DNA from: an uncultured Eubacteriales bacterium
Lineage (GTDB): Bacteria; Bacillota; Clostridia; Christensenellales; Borkfalkiaceae
DNA length: 35,824 nucleotides
Reading direction: 5' to 3'
NCBI GenBank assembly: GCA_900540805.1
Contig: UQHL01000027.1
Location: 1 to 35,824 of the forward strand
Part shown: in pieces, positions 25,519 through 32,888 of the stretch
Position numbering within the stretch: the stretch's first letter is position 1
Layout of the letters: each line of letters starts with the position of its first letter
The notes under the pieces: generated by a model
The model's database searches: none
Seen by the model: only the letters and a program-made list of their open reading frames with translations
What the model was told of the DNA's origin: nothing
Translations under genes and position numbers: made by a program

Positions 25519-26505
25519 ATGAAAGACGTTGAAAAGAAAATGATTGAACGGGCCGCCGAACTTCTGAAAAGCGGCGAGGTCGCCCGCGTGGTCGGCTGGA
25601 AAAAGGGCGAATTTTACTTCGATCCCAGCCCCGCTTCGTTTGAGACGGAAGCGGAGCTTTCGGAGTTTGCGTATAACGGCTTCTGCGGCGCGAACCTGTC
25701 TAAATATCTGATTGCCGCGTCGAAAAAGCCCGGAAAGACGGCGGTGTTTCTGAAGCCTTGCGATACCTACAGCTTTAACGAATTGGTAAAAGAGCATCGC
25801 GTCGCGCGCGAAAACGTATATGTGATCGGCGTCGAGTGTCAGGGAAAGCTGGATATTTCAAAAATCAAAAAACAGGGCGCGGACGCCGTGACGGAAGTGG
25901 AAGAAAACGGCGATAAGGTGCTGGTTTCTTCGCTCTACGGCGATAAAGAATTTGCAAAGGAGGAAATACTCCTCGAAAAATGTCTCTGCTGTAAAGGCAA
26001 AAAGCATGTCGTAAGCGACGAGACGATTATTCTGCACGACATGCCCGAGACGAAAAACGACCGTTTTTCGGGCGTGGCAGCGCTGGAAGCGATGACTGCG
26101 GACGAGCGGTTTGCGTTTTGGAAAAAGGAATTGTCCAAATGTATCCGCTGTAACGCCTGCCGCAACGTCTGTCCCGCGTGTTCGTGCGTGAAATGCGTGT
26201 TCGACAATCCTGCGTCGGGCATCTCCGCCAAGGCGAACGATTCGGAGTTTGAGGAACAGATGTTCCATATCATCCGCGCGTTCCATGTGGCGGGGCGCTG
26301 TACCGACTGCGGCGAATGCAGCCGCGTCTGTCCCCAAAACATACCCTTACATCTCCTGAACAGAAAGTTTATTAAAGACATCGACGCTTTGTACGGGGAT
26401 TTTCAGGCGGGTGAAACTGCCGAAGGAAAGACGCCGCTCACCGATTATACGGAAGGCGACGCCGAGCCCTCGACGGCCGTTTGCGCGGAGGATAAACATG
26501 CTTAA
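25519..26505 (+). CDS. FrhB/FloxB-C-like iron-sulfur flavoprotein subunit
   Basis: The 328-residue product resembles the beta-subunit family of F420-reducing hydrogenases and related Flox proteins. The AVFLKPCD motif (Cys81) and VIGVECQG (Cys107) are typical, and a CLCC group lies at 155-158. Two [4Fe-4S] clusters follow: Cys208/211/214/218 and Cys261/264/267/271. Three further Cys (221, 223, 226) sit just after the first cluster, an unusual dense group that could hold another cofactor. The C-terminal 40 residues are acidic and probably flexible. It overlaps the next gene by 8 bases. I place it in the electron path between the NAD(P)H module and MvhD/HdrA; the exact Flox letter is not certain. 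Confidence 0.75.
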   Translation: MKDVEKKMIERAAELLKSGEVARVVGWKKGEFYFDPSPASFETEAELSEFAYNGFCGANLSKYLIAASKKPGKTAVFLKPCDTYSFNELVKEHRVARENVYVIGVECQGKLDISKIKKQGADAVTEVEENGDKVLVSSLYGDKEFAKEEILLEKCLCCKGKKHVVSDETIILHDMPETKNDRFSGVAALEAMTADERFAFWKKELSKCIRCNACRNVCPACSCVKCVFDNPASGISAKANDSEFEEQMFHIIRAFHVAGRCTDCGECSRVCPQNIPLHLLNRKFIKDIDALYGDFQAGETAEGKTPLTDYTEGDAEPSTAVCAEDKHA

Positions 26506-27526
26506 AATCAGTAAGGAAAATTTGAACGGATTATATCGGAAGCTCTCCGCCGCCATGCCTCTGTATATGCCCTTGAAAAAGGCGGGCGAAGTCAACTACG
26601 GCCTTTGGACGGAAGGCGCGGAAAGCTCTGTCGAAACGCTTAAAACGGTAAAATCGCCCAAGGATCTGTTTTTTCCGCAGAGCGAGACCATGATGAAATT
26701 TAAGACGGAGGGCAAATCGATCGAGATCGTCGATGTGCGCGAAGAGAAGAAACCTTTCGTTCTTTTCGGCGTCCGCGCCTGCGATTTCAAAGCGTTCGAC
26801 GTGCTCGACCGCGTGTTTCTCGCCGATCCCGTGGATACCTATTATCAGTCGCGTCGGGAAGCGGGCGTGATCGTCACGCTGGCCTGTTCCCGTCCCGAGG
26901 AGAGCTGTTTCTGCAAAGCGTTCGGCATAGACGCGGCGGAACCCATGGGCGACGTTACCGCATGGATGGACGAAAATTATCTCTACTGGCGCGCGAATAC
27001 CGAAAAGGGAAAGGCGCTGACGGCCTCTGTTTCGGAATTGTTTGAAGAGGGCGGAGATAAGCAGGTAAATGAACAGCAGGAAAAGACGAGGGAAATTATC
27101 GAAAAACTGCCTTTTTCGCAGCTCGACCTGTCCCGTTTCAAGGGTGAAAACCTCAACGAACTGTTTGAGGCTCCCGAGTGGCAGACTCTTTCCGAGGCCT
27201 GTCTCGGCTGCGGCGCGTGCACCTTTGTGTGTCCCACCTGCCAATGCTTCGATATCCGCGATTTCAAAACCAAGGAGGGCGTTATCCGCTACCGTTGCTG
27301 GGATTCGTGCATGTATTCCGATTTTACCCTGATGGCCGCGGCCAACAGCCGTACCACCCAGCTGCAGAGATACCGCCAGAGGTTTATGCATAAGCTGGTT
27401 TATTATCCCGCGCAGCACGAAGGGCTCTATTCCTGCGTGGGGTGCGGCAGATGCGTCAATAAATGTCCGCAGCGTCTCAATATCGTAAAAGTAATCAAAA
27501 CGTTGGGAGGAAAAGCGCATGATTAA
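26498..27526 (+). CDS. AsrA/sulfhydrogenase-beta-like 4Fe-4S protein
   Basis: The 342-residue product matches the AsrA / hydrogenase-beta (ShyB) family, which relays electrons between a flavin reductase and a catalytic unit. The N-terminal half has VLFGVRACDFKAF (Cys95) and Cys130, Cys137, Cys139. The C-terminal half has two [4Fe-4S] motifs, CLGCGACTFVC (235-245) and CVGCGRCVNKC (313-323), separated by about 65 residues. I chose ATG 26498, which overlaps the previous stop, because MLKISKENL matches family N-termini and a GGAGGA site precedes it; the longer frame from 26411 lies inside the upstream gene. It overlaps the next gene by 8 bases, so these subunits are probably made in equal amounts. 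Confidence 0.82.
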   Translation: MLKISKENLNGLYRKLSAAMPLYMPLKKAGEVNYGLWTEGAESSVETLKTVKSPKDLFFPQSETMMKFKTEGKSIEIVDVREEKKPFVLFGVRACDFKAFDVLDRVFLADPVDTYYQSRREAGVIVTLACSRPEESCFCKAFGIDAAEPMGDVTAWMDENYLYWRANTEKGKALTASVSELFEEGGDKQVNEQQEKTREIIEKLPFSQLDLSRFKGENLNELFEAPEWQTLSEACLGCGACTFVCPTCQCFDIRDFKTKEGVIRYRCWDSCMYSDFTLMAAANSRTTQLQRYRQRFMHKLVYYPAQHEGLYSCVGCGRCVNKCPQRLNIVKVIKTLGGKAHD

Positions 27527-28346
27527 CGAAAATCTTATTCCTAAGATCGGCGTAATCACGGATATCCGCAAAGATACGCCCGACGTAAAAACATTCCGCG
27601 TCGTGGGAACGGACGGCAGAAAGCTGTTCGAACACATGCCCGGTCAGTGTGCCATGGTCTCCGTGCCCGGCGTGGGCGAGTGTATGTTTTCCATTACTTC
27701 CTCGCCGACCAACGAGGAATTTATGGAGTTTTCCATTAAAAAATGCGGCTGCGTCACGGAGGTGATCCATTCCCTCGAAGCGGGACAGCAGATTACCGTG
27801 CGCGGGCCGTACGGCAGAAGCTTTCCCGTCGAAGGGGAATTCAAGGGCAAAGATATGCTCTTTATCGCGGGCGGTATCGGCCTTGCGCCGTTGAGAAGCG
27901 TCATCAACTATATTCGCCACTACCGCAATAATTACGGCAGAGTGGTGGTGGTTTACGGTGCGCGCAGCAAGGACGATCTCGTGGATATCGACGAGATCCG
28001 TACCGAATGGGAAAAGGAGCCGAATTTTGAGGTATATCTTACGATCGACCGTCCGCAGGAAGGCTGGGACGGACACGTGGGGTTTGTGCCCGCCTACGTC
28101 AAGGAGCTGGGGCTCGACCCGTCCATGACGGCGGTGCTTTGCGGCCCGCCTATCATGATAAAGTTTACCTTGGCGGGGCTTTTGGAACTCGGCTTTGACA
28201 AATCGCGGGTATATACGACGCTGGAGCTGCGTATGAAGTGCGGCATCGGGAAGTGCGGACGGTGCAACGTGGGCGATAAATTCGTCTGCAAGGACGGCCC
28301 GGTGTTCCGTATGGACGAGCTGGACGAGCTGCCCGACGAGTATTGA
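27519..28346 (+). CDS. AsrB/FloxA-like FAD- and NAD(P)-binding reductase subunit
   Basis: The 275-residue protein has the ferredoxin-NADP reductase fold seen in AsrB, sulfhydrogenase gamma, FloxA and PyrK. The FAD motif is CMFSITSSP (55-63), the NAD(P) loop is GGIGLAPLRS (118-127), and CGPPIM (208-213) closes the nucleotide domain. A C-terminal [2Fe-2S] motif has Cys241, Cys246, Cys249 and Cys257, as in DHOD electron-transfer subunits. PyrK is unlikely because there is no pyrD nearby. In this operon it is the best candidate for the NAD(P)H entry point of the Hdr complex. Whether it prefers NADH or NADPH cannot be decided here. Confidence 0.87.
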   Translation: MINENLIPKIGVITDIRKDTPDVKTFRVVGTDGRKLFEHMPGQCAMVSVPGVGECMFSITSSPTNEEFMEFSIKKCGCVTEVIHSLEAGQQITVRGPYGRSFPVEGEFKGKDMLFIAGGIGLAPLRSVINYIRHYRNNYGRVVVVYGARSKDDLVDIDEIRTEWEKEPNFEVYLTIDRPQEGWDGHVGFVPAYVKELGLDPSMTAVLCGPPIMIKFTLAGLLELGFDKSRVYTTLELRMKCGIGKCGRCNVGDKFVCKDGPVFRMDELDELPDEY

Positions 28347-28361
28347 TTAGAGGAGATCGAC

Positions 28362-29036
28362 ATGGAAAATTTAGTAAACGTTTACCTCTTCGGCAAGAGA
28401 TATCAGGTGCCCGAAAGCCTGACGATCATGAAGGCGATGGAATACGCGGGCTATCAGCTGGTGCGCGGCTGCGGCTGCCGCAACGGGTTCTGCGGCGCCT
28501 GTGCGACGATTTATCGTATCAAAGGACAGCAGGAATTAAAGACTTGCCTCGCCTGCCAGACGCAGGTGGAGGAGGGCATGTATGTGGCGACGCTGCCCTT
28601 TTTCCCGTTGGTGAAGCAGATTTACGATATTGAAAAGATAAAGCCCACGCAGCAGATCATGATGCAGCTCTATCCCGAAATTTATTCCTGCATAGGCTGC
28701 AACGCCTGCACGAAAAGCTGTACCCAAGGGCTCAACGTCATGCAGTATATTGCTTACGCCCAGCGCGGCGAATACGAAAAGTGCGCGGAAGAGAGTTTCG
28801 ACTGCGTTATGTGCGGCGTGTGCTCCTCGCGTTGTCCTGCAGGAATCTCTCATCCGCAGGTGGCGGAGCTTGCCCGCCGCCTGACGGGAAAATATCTCGC
28901 GCCCAAGAGCGAACATCTCGAAAAACGGGTGGAAGAGATCAGGGAAGGAAAATTCGAGGCGATCATCGAAAGCCTGATGCAAAAGCCGATCGAGGAAATG
29001 AAAGAGCTTTATAACCATAGAGAAATAGAAAAATAA
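28362..29036 (+). CDS. frdB: Fumarate reductase / succinate dehydrogenase-like iron-sulfur subunit
   Basis: The 224-residue protein has an N-terminal plant-type [2Fe-2S] domain (Cys39, Cys44, Cys47, Cys62) and a C-terminal dicluster domain with CIGCNACTKSC (110-120) and CVMCGVCSSRC (148-158). In classical FrdB/SdhB the centres are [2Fe-2S], [4Fe-4S] and [3Fe-4S]; here both C-terminal sites have four correctly spaced Cys and look like [4Fe-4S]. Methanogen thiol:fumarate reductase TfrB fuses such a protein to an HdrB-like domain; here HdrB is a separate gene in the same operon. It ends 10 bases before the flavoprotein gene. No FrdC/FrdD membrane subunits are encoded. Confidence 0.8.
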   Translation: MENLVNVYLFGKRYQVPESLTIMKAMEYAGYQLVRGCGCRNGFCGACATIYRIKGQQELKTCLACQTQVEEGMYVATLPFFPLVKQIYDIEKIKPTQQIMMQLYPEIYSCIGCNACTKSCTQGLNVMQYIAYAQRGEYEKCAEESFDCVMCGVCSSRCPAGISHPQVAELARRLTGKYLAPKSEHLEKRVEEIREGKFEAIIESLMQKPIEEMKELYNHREIEK

Positions 29037-29046
29037 GGAGAAGCGT

Positions 29047-30651
29047 ATGTATCAGTACACCGAAGAACAAACAGTGTCCATGAAAAAGGTGGAAGCGACG
29101 CGCGCTTCCCGTTTCGGCGCGGATATCCGCAGAATGACGGCCGAGGAAAAGGACGAGGTGCTCGCTTCCTTTCATCCCGACTATATTGCTTCTGCTTATG
29201 AGGAATTGAAGGTCGGCCCCAACAAGGGCGGGAAAGTCCTTCACGAGCTGGCGGCGCTGCTCGAAGGCCGCCCGCGCGTTTTGGATATGCAGATCGATCT
29301 TTCGCAGCCCGATTACGACGTGGACGTCCTTATCATCGGCGGCGGCGGCGCGGGAGCCTCCGCCGCGATTGAAGCGGACAACTGCGGCGCAAAGGCCATG
29401 ATCGTCACAAAGCTTCGTCTCGGCGACGCCAATACCGCGATGGCCGAGGGCGGGATTCAGGCCGCGGACAAGGAAAACGACAGCCCCGCGGTTCATTATC
29501 TCGACGCTTTCGGCGGCGGACATTTCAAAAATAAACCCGAATTGCTTTATAAATTGGTTACGGAAGCGCCCGAAGCCATTCAGTGGTTAAATGACCTCGG
29601 CGTTATGTTCGACAAGGCGCCCGACGGAACCATGGTTACGACGCACGGCGGGGGAACTTCCCGCAAGAGAATGCACGCCTGCCGCGACTATTCGGGTTCT
29701 GAAATTATGCGCGTCCTGCGCGACGAAGTCCTTAACCGCGGTATCACGGTAGTGGATTTCACTTCCGCGATCGAATTGATCAAGGACGCGGACGGCAAAG
29801 CCGCGGGCGCGGTGCTCATGAATATGGAGACGAAAGAGATACTCGTCGCCAGGGCAAAAACAGTCGTTATCGCAACGGGCGGCGCGGGCAGGCTGCATTA
29901 TCAGGGCTTCCCCACGTCCAACCATTACGGGGCGACGGCGGACGGGCTCGTGCTCGCCTATCGCGCGGGCGCAAAATTGCTCTATCCCGAAACGTTGCAG
30001 TATCATCCCACGGGCGCGGCGGCGCCTACGCAGATTTACGGCGCTTTGGTTACCGAAAAAGTGCGTTCGCTGGGCGCGCAGCTCGTCAACAAAGACGGTA
30101 TAGCGTTTGTCAATCCGTTGGAGACGCGCGACGTCACGGCCTCCTCGATTATTCGGGAATGTAAGAAAAACAACGGCGGAATCAAGACTACGGACGGCGA
30201 AGGCGTCTGGCTGGATACGCCGCTTATCGAAATGGTAAACGGCGAAGGAACGATCGAGAAGCGAATTCCCGCTATGATGAGAATGTTCGGAAAATACGGG
30301 ATCGATATCCGTAAGGAACCTATTCTCGTCTATCCGACCCTTCATTATCAGAACGGCGGAATCGATATTTCGGCGGACGGCATGTCGGGAGTCGAAAACC
30401 TGTATGTGGCAGGCGAAGCGGTGGGCGGTATTCACGGCACCAATCGCTTGATGGGAAATTCGTTGCTCGACATTATCGTATTCGGGCGCAATGCGGGAAG
30501 ACGTGCGGGCGAAAAATGCAAGAACGTCAAAGTGAAAAAACTGACGCTCGATTTTGTAAAAGAGTATGAGAGAGCGCTGGAAACGGCGGGGCTTCGTCCC
30601 GAAATGCCGTCTCCGAGGCTGTTGCCCGATTATAGAAGAAAAGACAATTAA
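29047..30651 (+). CDS. frdA: Fumarate reductase-like flavoprotein subunit
   Basis: The 534-residue protein belongs to the FrdA/SdhA/NadB flavoprotein family. The FAD motif GGGGAG is at 98-103. Substrate-site residues of fumarate reductases are present: HPTG (His320), TEK (Glu337), RDV (Arg361), TLHYQNGG (His433) and NRLMGNSL (Arg467). The His that covalently binds FAD in membrane FrdA/SdhA (SHTVAAEGG) is replaced by Asn129 (ANTAMAEGG), so FAD is probably non-covalent. A 90-residue N-terminal extension precedes the FAD domain, whereas classical FrdA starts almost at that motif. The protein is shorter at the C-terminus than FrdA. L-aspartate oxidase is an alternative, but no nadA/nadC is near and a FrdB partner is adjacent. 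Confidence 0.8.
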   Translation: MYQYTEEQTVSMKKVEATRASRFGADIRRMTAEEKDEVLASFHPDYIASAYEELKVGPNKGGKVLHELAALLEGRPRVLDMQIDLSQPDYDVDVLIIGGGGAGASAAIEADNCGAKAMIVTKLRLGDANTAMAEGGIQAADKENDSPAVHYLDAFGGGHFKNKPELLYKLVTEAPEAIQWLNDLGVMFDKAPDGTMVTTHGGGTSRKRMHACRDYSGSEIMRVLRDEVLNRGITVVDFTSAIELIKDADGKAAGAVLMNMETKEILVARAKTVVIATGGAGRLHYQGFPTSNHYGATADGLVLAYRAGAKLLYPETLQYHPTGAAAPTQIYGALVTEKVRSLGAQLVNKDGIAFVNPLETRDVTASSIIRECKKNNGGIKTTDGEGVWLDTPLIEMVNGEGTIEKRIPAMMRMFGKYGIDIRKEPILVYPTLHYQNGGIDISADGMSGVENLYVAGEAVGGIHGTNRLMGNSLLDIIVFGRNAGRRAGEKCKNVKVKKLTLDFVKEYERALETAGLRPEMPSPRLLPDYRRKDN

Positions 30652-30663
30652 AAAGGAGTTTTT

Positions 30664-31002
30664 ATGGAGACGTTTGCAACTATATTTGAAATCGTGATGG
30701 TGCTGTGTTTCGGCGCTTCGTGGCCGTTCAACATCATACGCGCCTATAAAGCCCGTACGGCAAAGGGAACGAGCCTTCAATTTACGATTTTGATCGGTAT
30801 CGGCTATGTCGGCGGCATTTTAAGCAAGGTGTTTTTCGCATTGGAAAAGGGCGCGGGATATTGGAAACCGCTTACTATTCTGGCTTTTATTTTCTATTTC
30901 ATTAATTTAGCAATGATCATTACGGCGATCATTATTTATTTCAGAAACAGAAAGCTTGACGCGGCAAAAGCCGCCGCTAAAACTCAAGAGACTGAGGCTT
31001 AA
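30664..31002 (+). CDS. Small PQ-loop/SemiSWEET-like membrane protein
   Basis: The 112-residue protein has three predicted transmembrane helices (about 5-22, 38-58, 68-95) and an Ala/Lys-rich cytoplasmic tail. The segment CFGASWPFNIIRAYKARTAKG resembles the PQ-loop repeat in which a Pro in helix 1 is followed by a basic loop, as in SemiSWEET sugar transporters. It starts 12 bases after frdA with an AAAAGGAG site and is the last gene before the terminator, so it is probably cotranscribed with frdA. It may carry a small metabolite such as a dicarboxylate or sugar. A role in tethering FrdAB to the membrane is conceivable but has no sequence support. Confidence 0.65.
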   Translation: METFATIFEIVMVLCFGASWPFNIIRAYKARTAKGTSLQFTILIGIGYVGGILSKVFFALEKGAGYWKPLTILAFIFYFINLAMIITAIIIYFRNRKLDAAKAAAKTQETEA

Positions 31003-31005
31003 TAA

Positions 31006-31053
31006 CAAAAAGAGAACGCTTGGCAAAGATTGGCAGGCGTTCTCTTTTTGTTT
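31006..31053 (+). terminator. Strong rho-independent terminator closing the frd operon
   Basis: CAAAAAGAGAACGC (31006-31019) pairs perfectly over 14 bases with GCGTTCTCTTTTTG (31037-31050); T-rich sequence follows. It separates the operon from the tRNA gene. Confidence 0.85.
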
Positions 31054-31117
31054 GAATTCATAGGAGATATTTTTTATTTCAAGCATTGGATTTCCTTGAA
31101 AACGTGGCTAAAAAGAG

Positions 31118-31146
31118 TTGCTTTTTTTTTGTAAATAGTATATAAT
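31118..31146 (+). promoter_or_regulatory. Candidate promoter of the tRNA-Ser gene
   Basis: TTGCTT at 31118-31123 and TATAAT at 31141-31146 are spaced by 17 bases, and the tRNA begins 10 bases later. Confidence 0.65.
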
Positions 31147-31155
31147 ACTAACGAT

Positions 31156-31245
31156 GCAGAGATGGCGGAGCGGTCGAACGCGCACGATTCGAAATCGTGT
31201 TATGCAGGAATGCATACAAGGGTTCAAATCCCTTTCTCTGCGCCA
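31156..31245 (+). tRNA. tRNA-Ser(CGA)
   Basis: The acceptor stem GCAGAGA (31156-31162) pairs with TCTCTGC (31235-31241), followed by G73 and an encoded CCA (31243-31245). The anticodon arm CACGA-TTCGAAA-TCGTG places CGA at 31190-31192, reading UCG serine codons. A long variable arm (TATGCAGG / AATGCATA region) marks a class II tRNA, and the T arm is AGGG-TTCAAAT-CCCT. The gene is intact even though a mobile element lies immediately downstream, so the element's attachment site must restore the 3' end. Confidence 0.95.
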
Positions 31246-31260
31246 AACAAAAAATGATTG
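31215..31260 (+). other. Probable attL region of the integrated element (tRNA 3' end)
   Basis: The tyrosine integrase gene begins its convergent run only about 130 bases downstream of the tRNA 3' end. Such elements usually recombine within the T-arm and 3' end of the tRNA. The matching copy (attR) would lie beyond the right edge and cannot be seen, so the core is not defined. Confidence 0.4.
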
Positions 31261-31298
31261 TATTTCACAAAAAATACATCAATTTTGTTTTTAATTTT

Positions 31299-31351
31299 CC
31301 TATTTCCCAGTGTGAATCCGCTAAATTCTTCGGGAAATAGGGATTTTTTTT
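31299..31351 (+). terminator. Terminator downstream of tRNA-Ser
   Basis: CCTATTTCCC (31299-31308) pairs perfectly with GGGAAATAGG (31332-31341), followed by GA and eight T. The T-run is on the + strand, so it stops transcription coming from the tRNA toward the convergent integrase gene. Confidence 0.7.
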
Positions 31352-31357
31352 GCTTTT

Positions 31358-31379
31358 GAGGGGTACGCGAGGGGTACGC
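31358..31379 (+). repeat. Perfect 11-bp tandem direct repeat next to the integrase stop codon
   Basis: GAGGGGTACGC occurs twice head to tail at 31358-31368 and 31369-31379; the second copy touches the integrase stop codon. Short direct repeats between an att site and an integrase gene are often arm-type integrase sites. Confidence 0.7.
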
Positions 31380-32740
31380 TAATTCAAAAAGTCTTCTATA
31401 ATTGCGAGAATTTCCGCATATTCCTTGCGTAAAATCTCCAGCCTTTCTTCCTCTTTCAGGCTTCCGTTTAGAAAGGTTTCCCGGTCGAGCTGTTCGGGGT
31501 GCGTATAGATTCTCAAAGTGGTTTCTATGGTCGAATGTCCCATATAAAGCGATACCGTTTTGATGTCTAATTTGTTTACACAAATTTGTATCGTTCCATA
31601 GGTGTGCCTCAAATCGTGCAACTTATGCGGCGCACCATATTTTTTGAAAGTGGTATCCGCTACATATTCCGAAAATGGAAAATATTTACCGTCTTTCGGA
31701 GTAATACTTTTCAGCAACTTCTCGACTAAAGGTAACAGGGGAACGTATCTATCCGATCCGTCGGTTTTGGTTCCGTTGATATGTAAAATTTTTTGAACGT
31801 CCTCGGTAGTGAGATCCAAAGCTTCGTTGCGGCGAGTACCTGTAAGATATATGAAAATTGAATAACACTTTTTTACGTGTGAAATCTTCGGGTCGGCCAG
31901 CAGATTGACGAAAAAATATTTTTGTTCGTGAAAAGAAAGAGAAGTCCCTTCGACAGTATCGTGTTTCATAGTAGCGATGCTTTCGGAGGGATTTTCTTTT
32001 ATTTTACCTAAAGATTTTGCATAAGTAAAAAGATTATTGAAAAATCCCTGAATGATTTGTCTCTTTCGAGTTTTTGGAATGGATAACAGAAAATTTGTTA
32101 TATCTAATGAGGTGTACTCGTTGAGCGGCTTGTTAAATCCGCTTTTAACAATAAATGAAAAATTATATCCCATTCCCTTTAAGGTTTTTGCGGCCAGGCC
32201 GTCGGCCTTTTTATAAGGCAAATAATTCTGTTCGTAAAATTCGATGAGCGTAGGGCAAGTATTTTTCTTTTGTTTGGGAGATCTCTTTGTTTTTGTCTCC
32301 TGTATTTTTTTTGAGAGTTTTCGGCTTAATTCTTCCTTCGTTCGTCCATAGACTGAACCGAAGTTCACTGTCCGTAATTCTAATAAGCCGTTTTTACGGG
32401 TTTTTAAGTGACCTTTGATATCTAATTCTAAAAGCATTTCTTTCATCTCCTCTTTTAAGGACTTTTGAGAAATGTTTTTTTGTACCGCTTTTTCGTTATT
32501 TTCGTCATTGATAGGGGTATCAATTGTTTCTTGTGAAACAGATACGCTTTGGGCTGGCTTTAGGGTGGTAGGGAAACACCCGGCGTAAACAGTGCCGTCT
32601 CCGGGGGAGCGGTCGTAATTGTGTGTATTCCCTTCAAGTTCTTCTTGAAGGTTCCACTTAAAGTAATAGGCTTCCATTTTTGCATGTAATATTCTTTCCT
32701 CGTCAAGCAAATCTTTGAATTCTTTTAATCTTTCGCGCAT
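31379..32740 (-). CDS. Tyrosine-family site-specific integrase
   Basis: The 453-residue protein catalyses integration and excision of the element at the tRNA. The catalytic residues of tyrosine recombinases are visible: Arg in GTRRNEAL, His-x-x-Arg in LHDLRHTYGT, His in MGHSTIETT and the nucleophile Tyr in LRIYTH. The N-terminal half contains an arm-binding region and a core-binding domain (TLIEFYEQNYLPYK, then a SAM-like domain). A roughly 150-residue N-terminal segment before it is longer than in minimal integrases. I chose the ATG at 32740, preceded by AAAAGGGGA; an in-frame TTG at 32815 has no ribosome site and would add an odd hydrophobic leader. The gene is AT-rich compared with the chromosome. 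Confidence 0.9.
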   Translation of the reverse strand: MRERLKEFKDLLDEERILHAKMEAYYFKWNLQEELEGNTHNYDRSPGDGTVYAGCFPTTLKPAQSVSVSQETIDTPINDENNEKAVQKNISQKSLKEEMKEMLLELDIKGHLKTRKNGLLELRTVNFGSVYGRTKEELSRKLSKKIQETKTKRSPKQKKNTCPTLIEFYEQNYLPYKKADGLAAKTLKGMGYNFSFIVKSGFNKPLNEYTSLDITNFLLSIPKTRKRQIIQGFFNNLFTYAKSLGKIKENPSESIATMKHDTVEGTSLSFHEQKYFFVNLLADPKISHVKKCYSIFIYLTGTRRNEALDLTTEDVQKILHINGTKTDGSDRYVPLLPLVEKLLKSITPKDGKYFPFSEYVADTTFKKYGAPHKLHDLRHTYGTIQICVNKLDIKTVSLYMGHSTIETTLRIYTHPEQLDRETFLNGSLKEEERLEILRKEYAEILAIIEDFLN

Positions 32741-32888
32741 TAAGGCCTGTCCCCTTTTAATTTCTTCTATATATATAACAATTAGAAAGGCCAAACGTAC
32801 GACGAAATTATTCAATTACCAATAATTACATAAATTGGAAAAAAATTCCAAATGTAAATATTAAAAAAACACTAAAAAATATTAAAAA

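Noticed and set aside
27519..28346. Annotation of the FAD/NAD subunit as PyrK (dihydroorotate dehydrogenase electron transfer)
   Set aside because: No pyrD or other pyrimidine gene is near, and the gene overlaps an AsrA-like partner.
29047..30651. Annotation of the flavoprotein as L-aspartate oxidase (NadB)
   Set aside because: A FrdB partner is adjacent, no nadA or nadC is nearby, and the operon leads to fumarate; not fully excluded because non-covalent FAD is shared with NadB.
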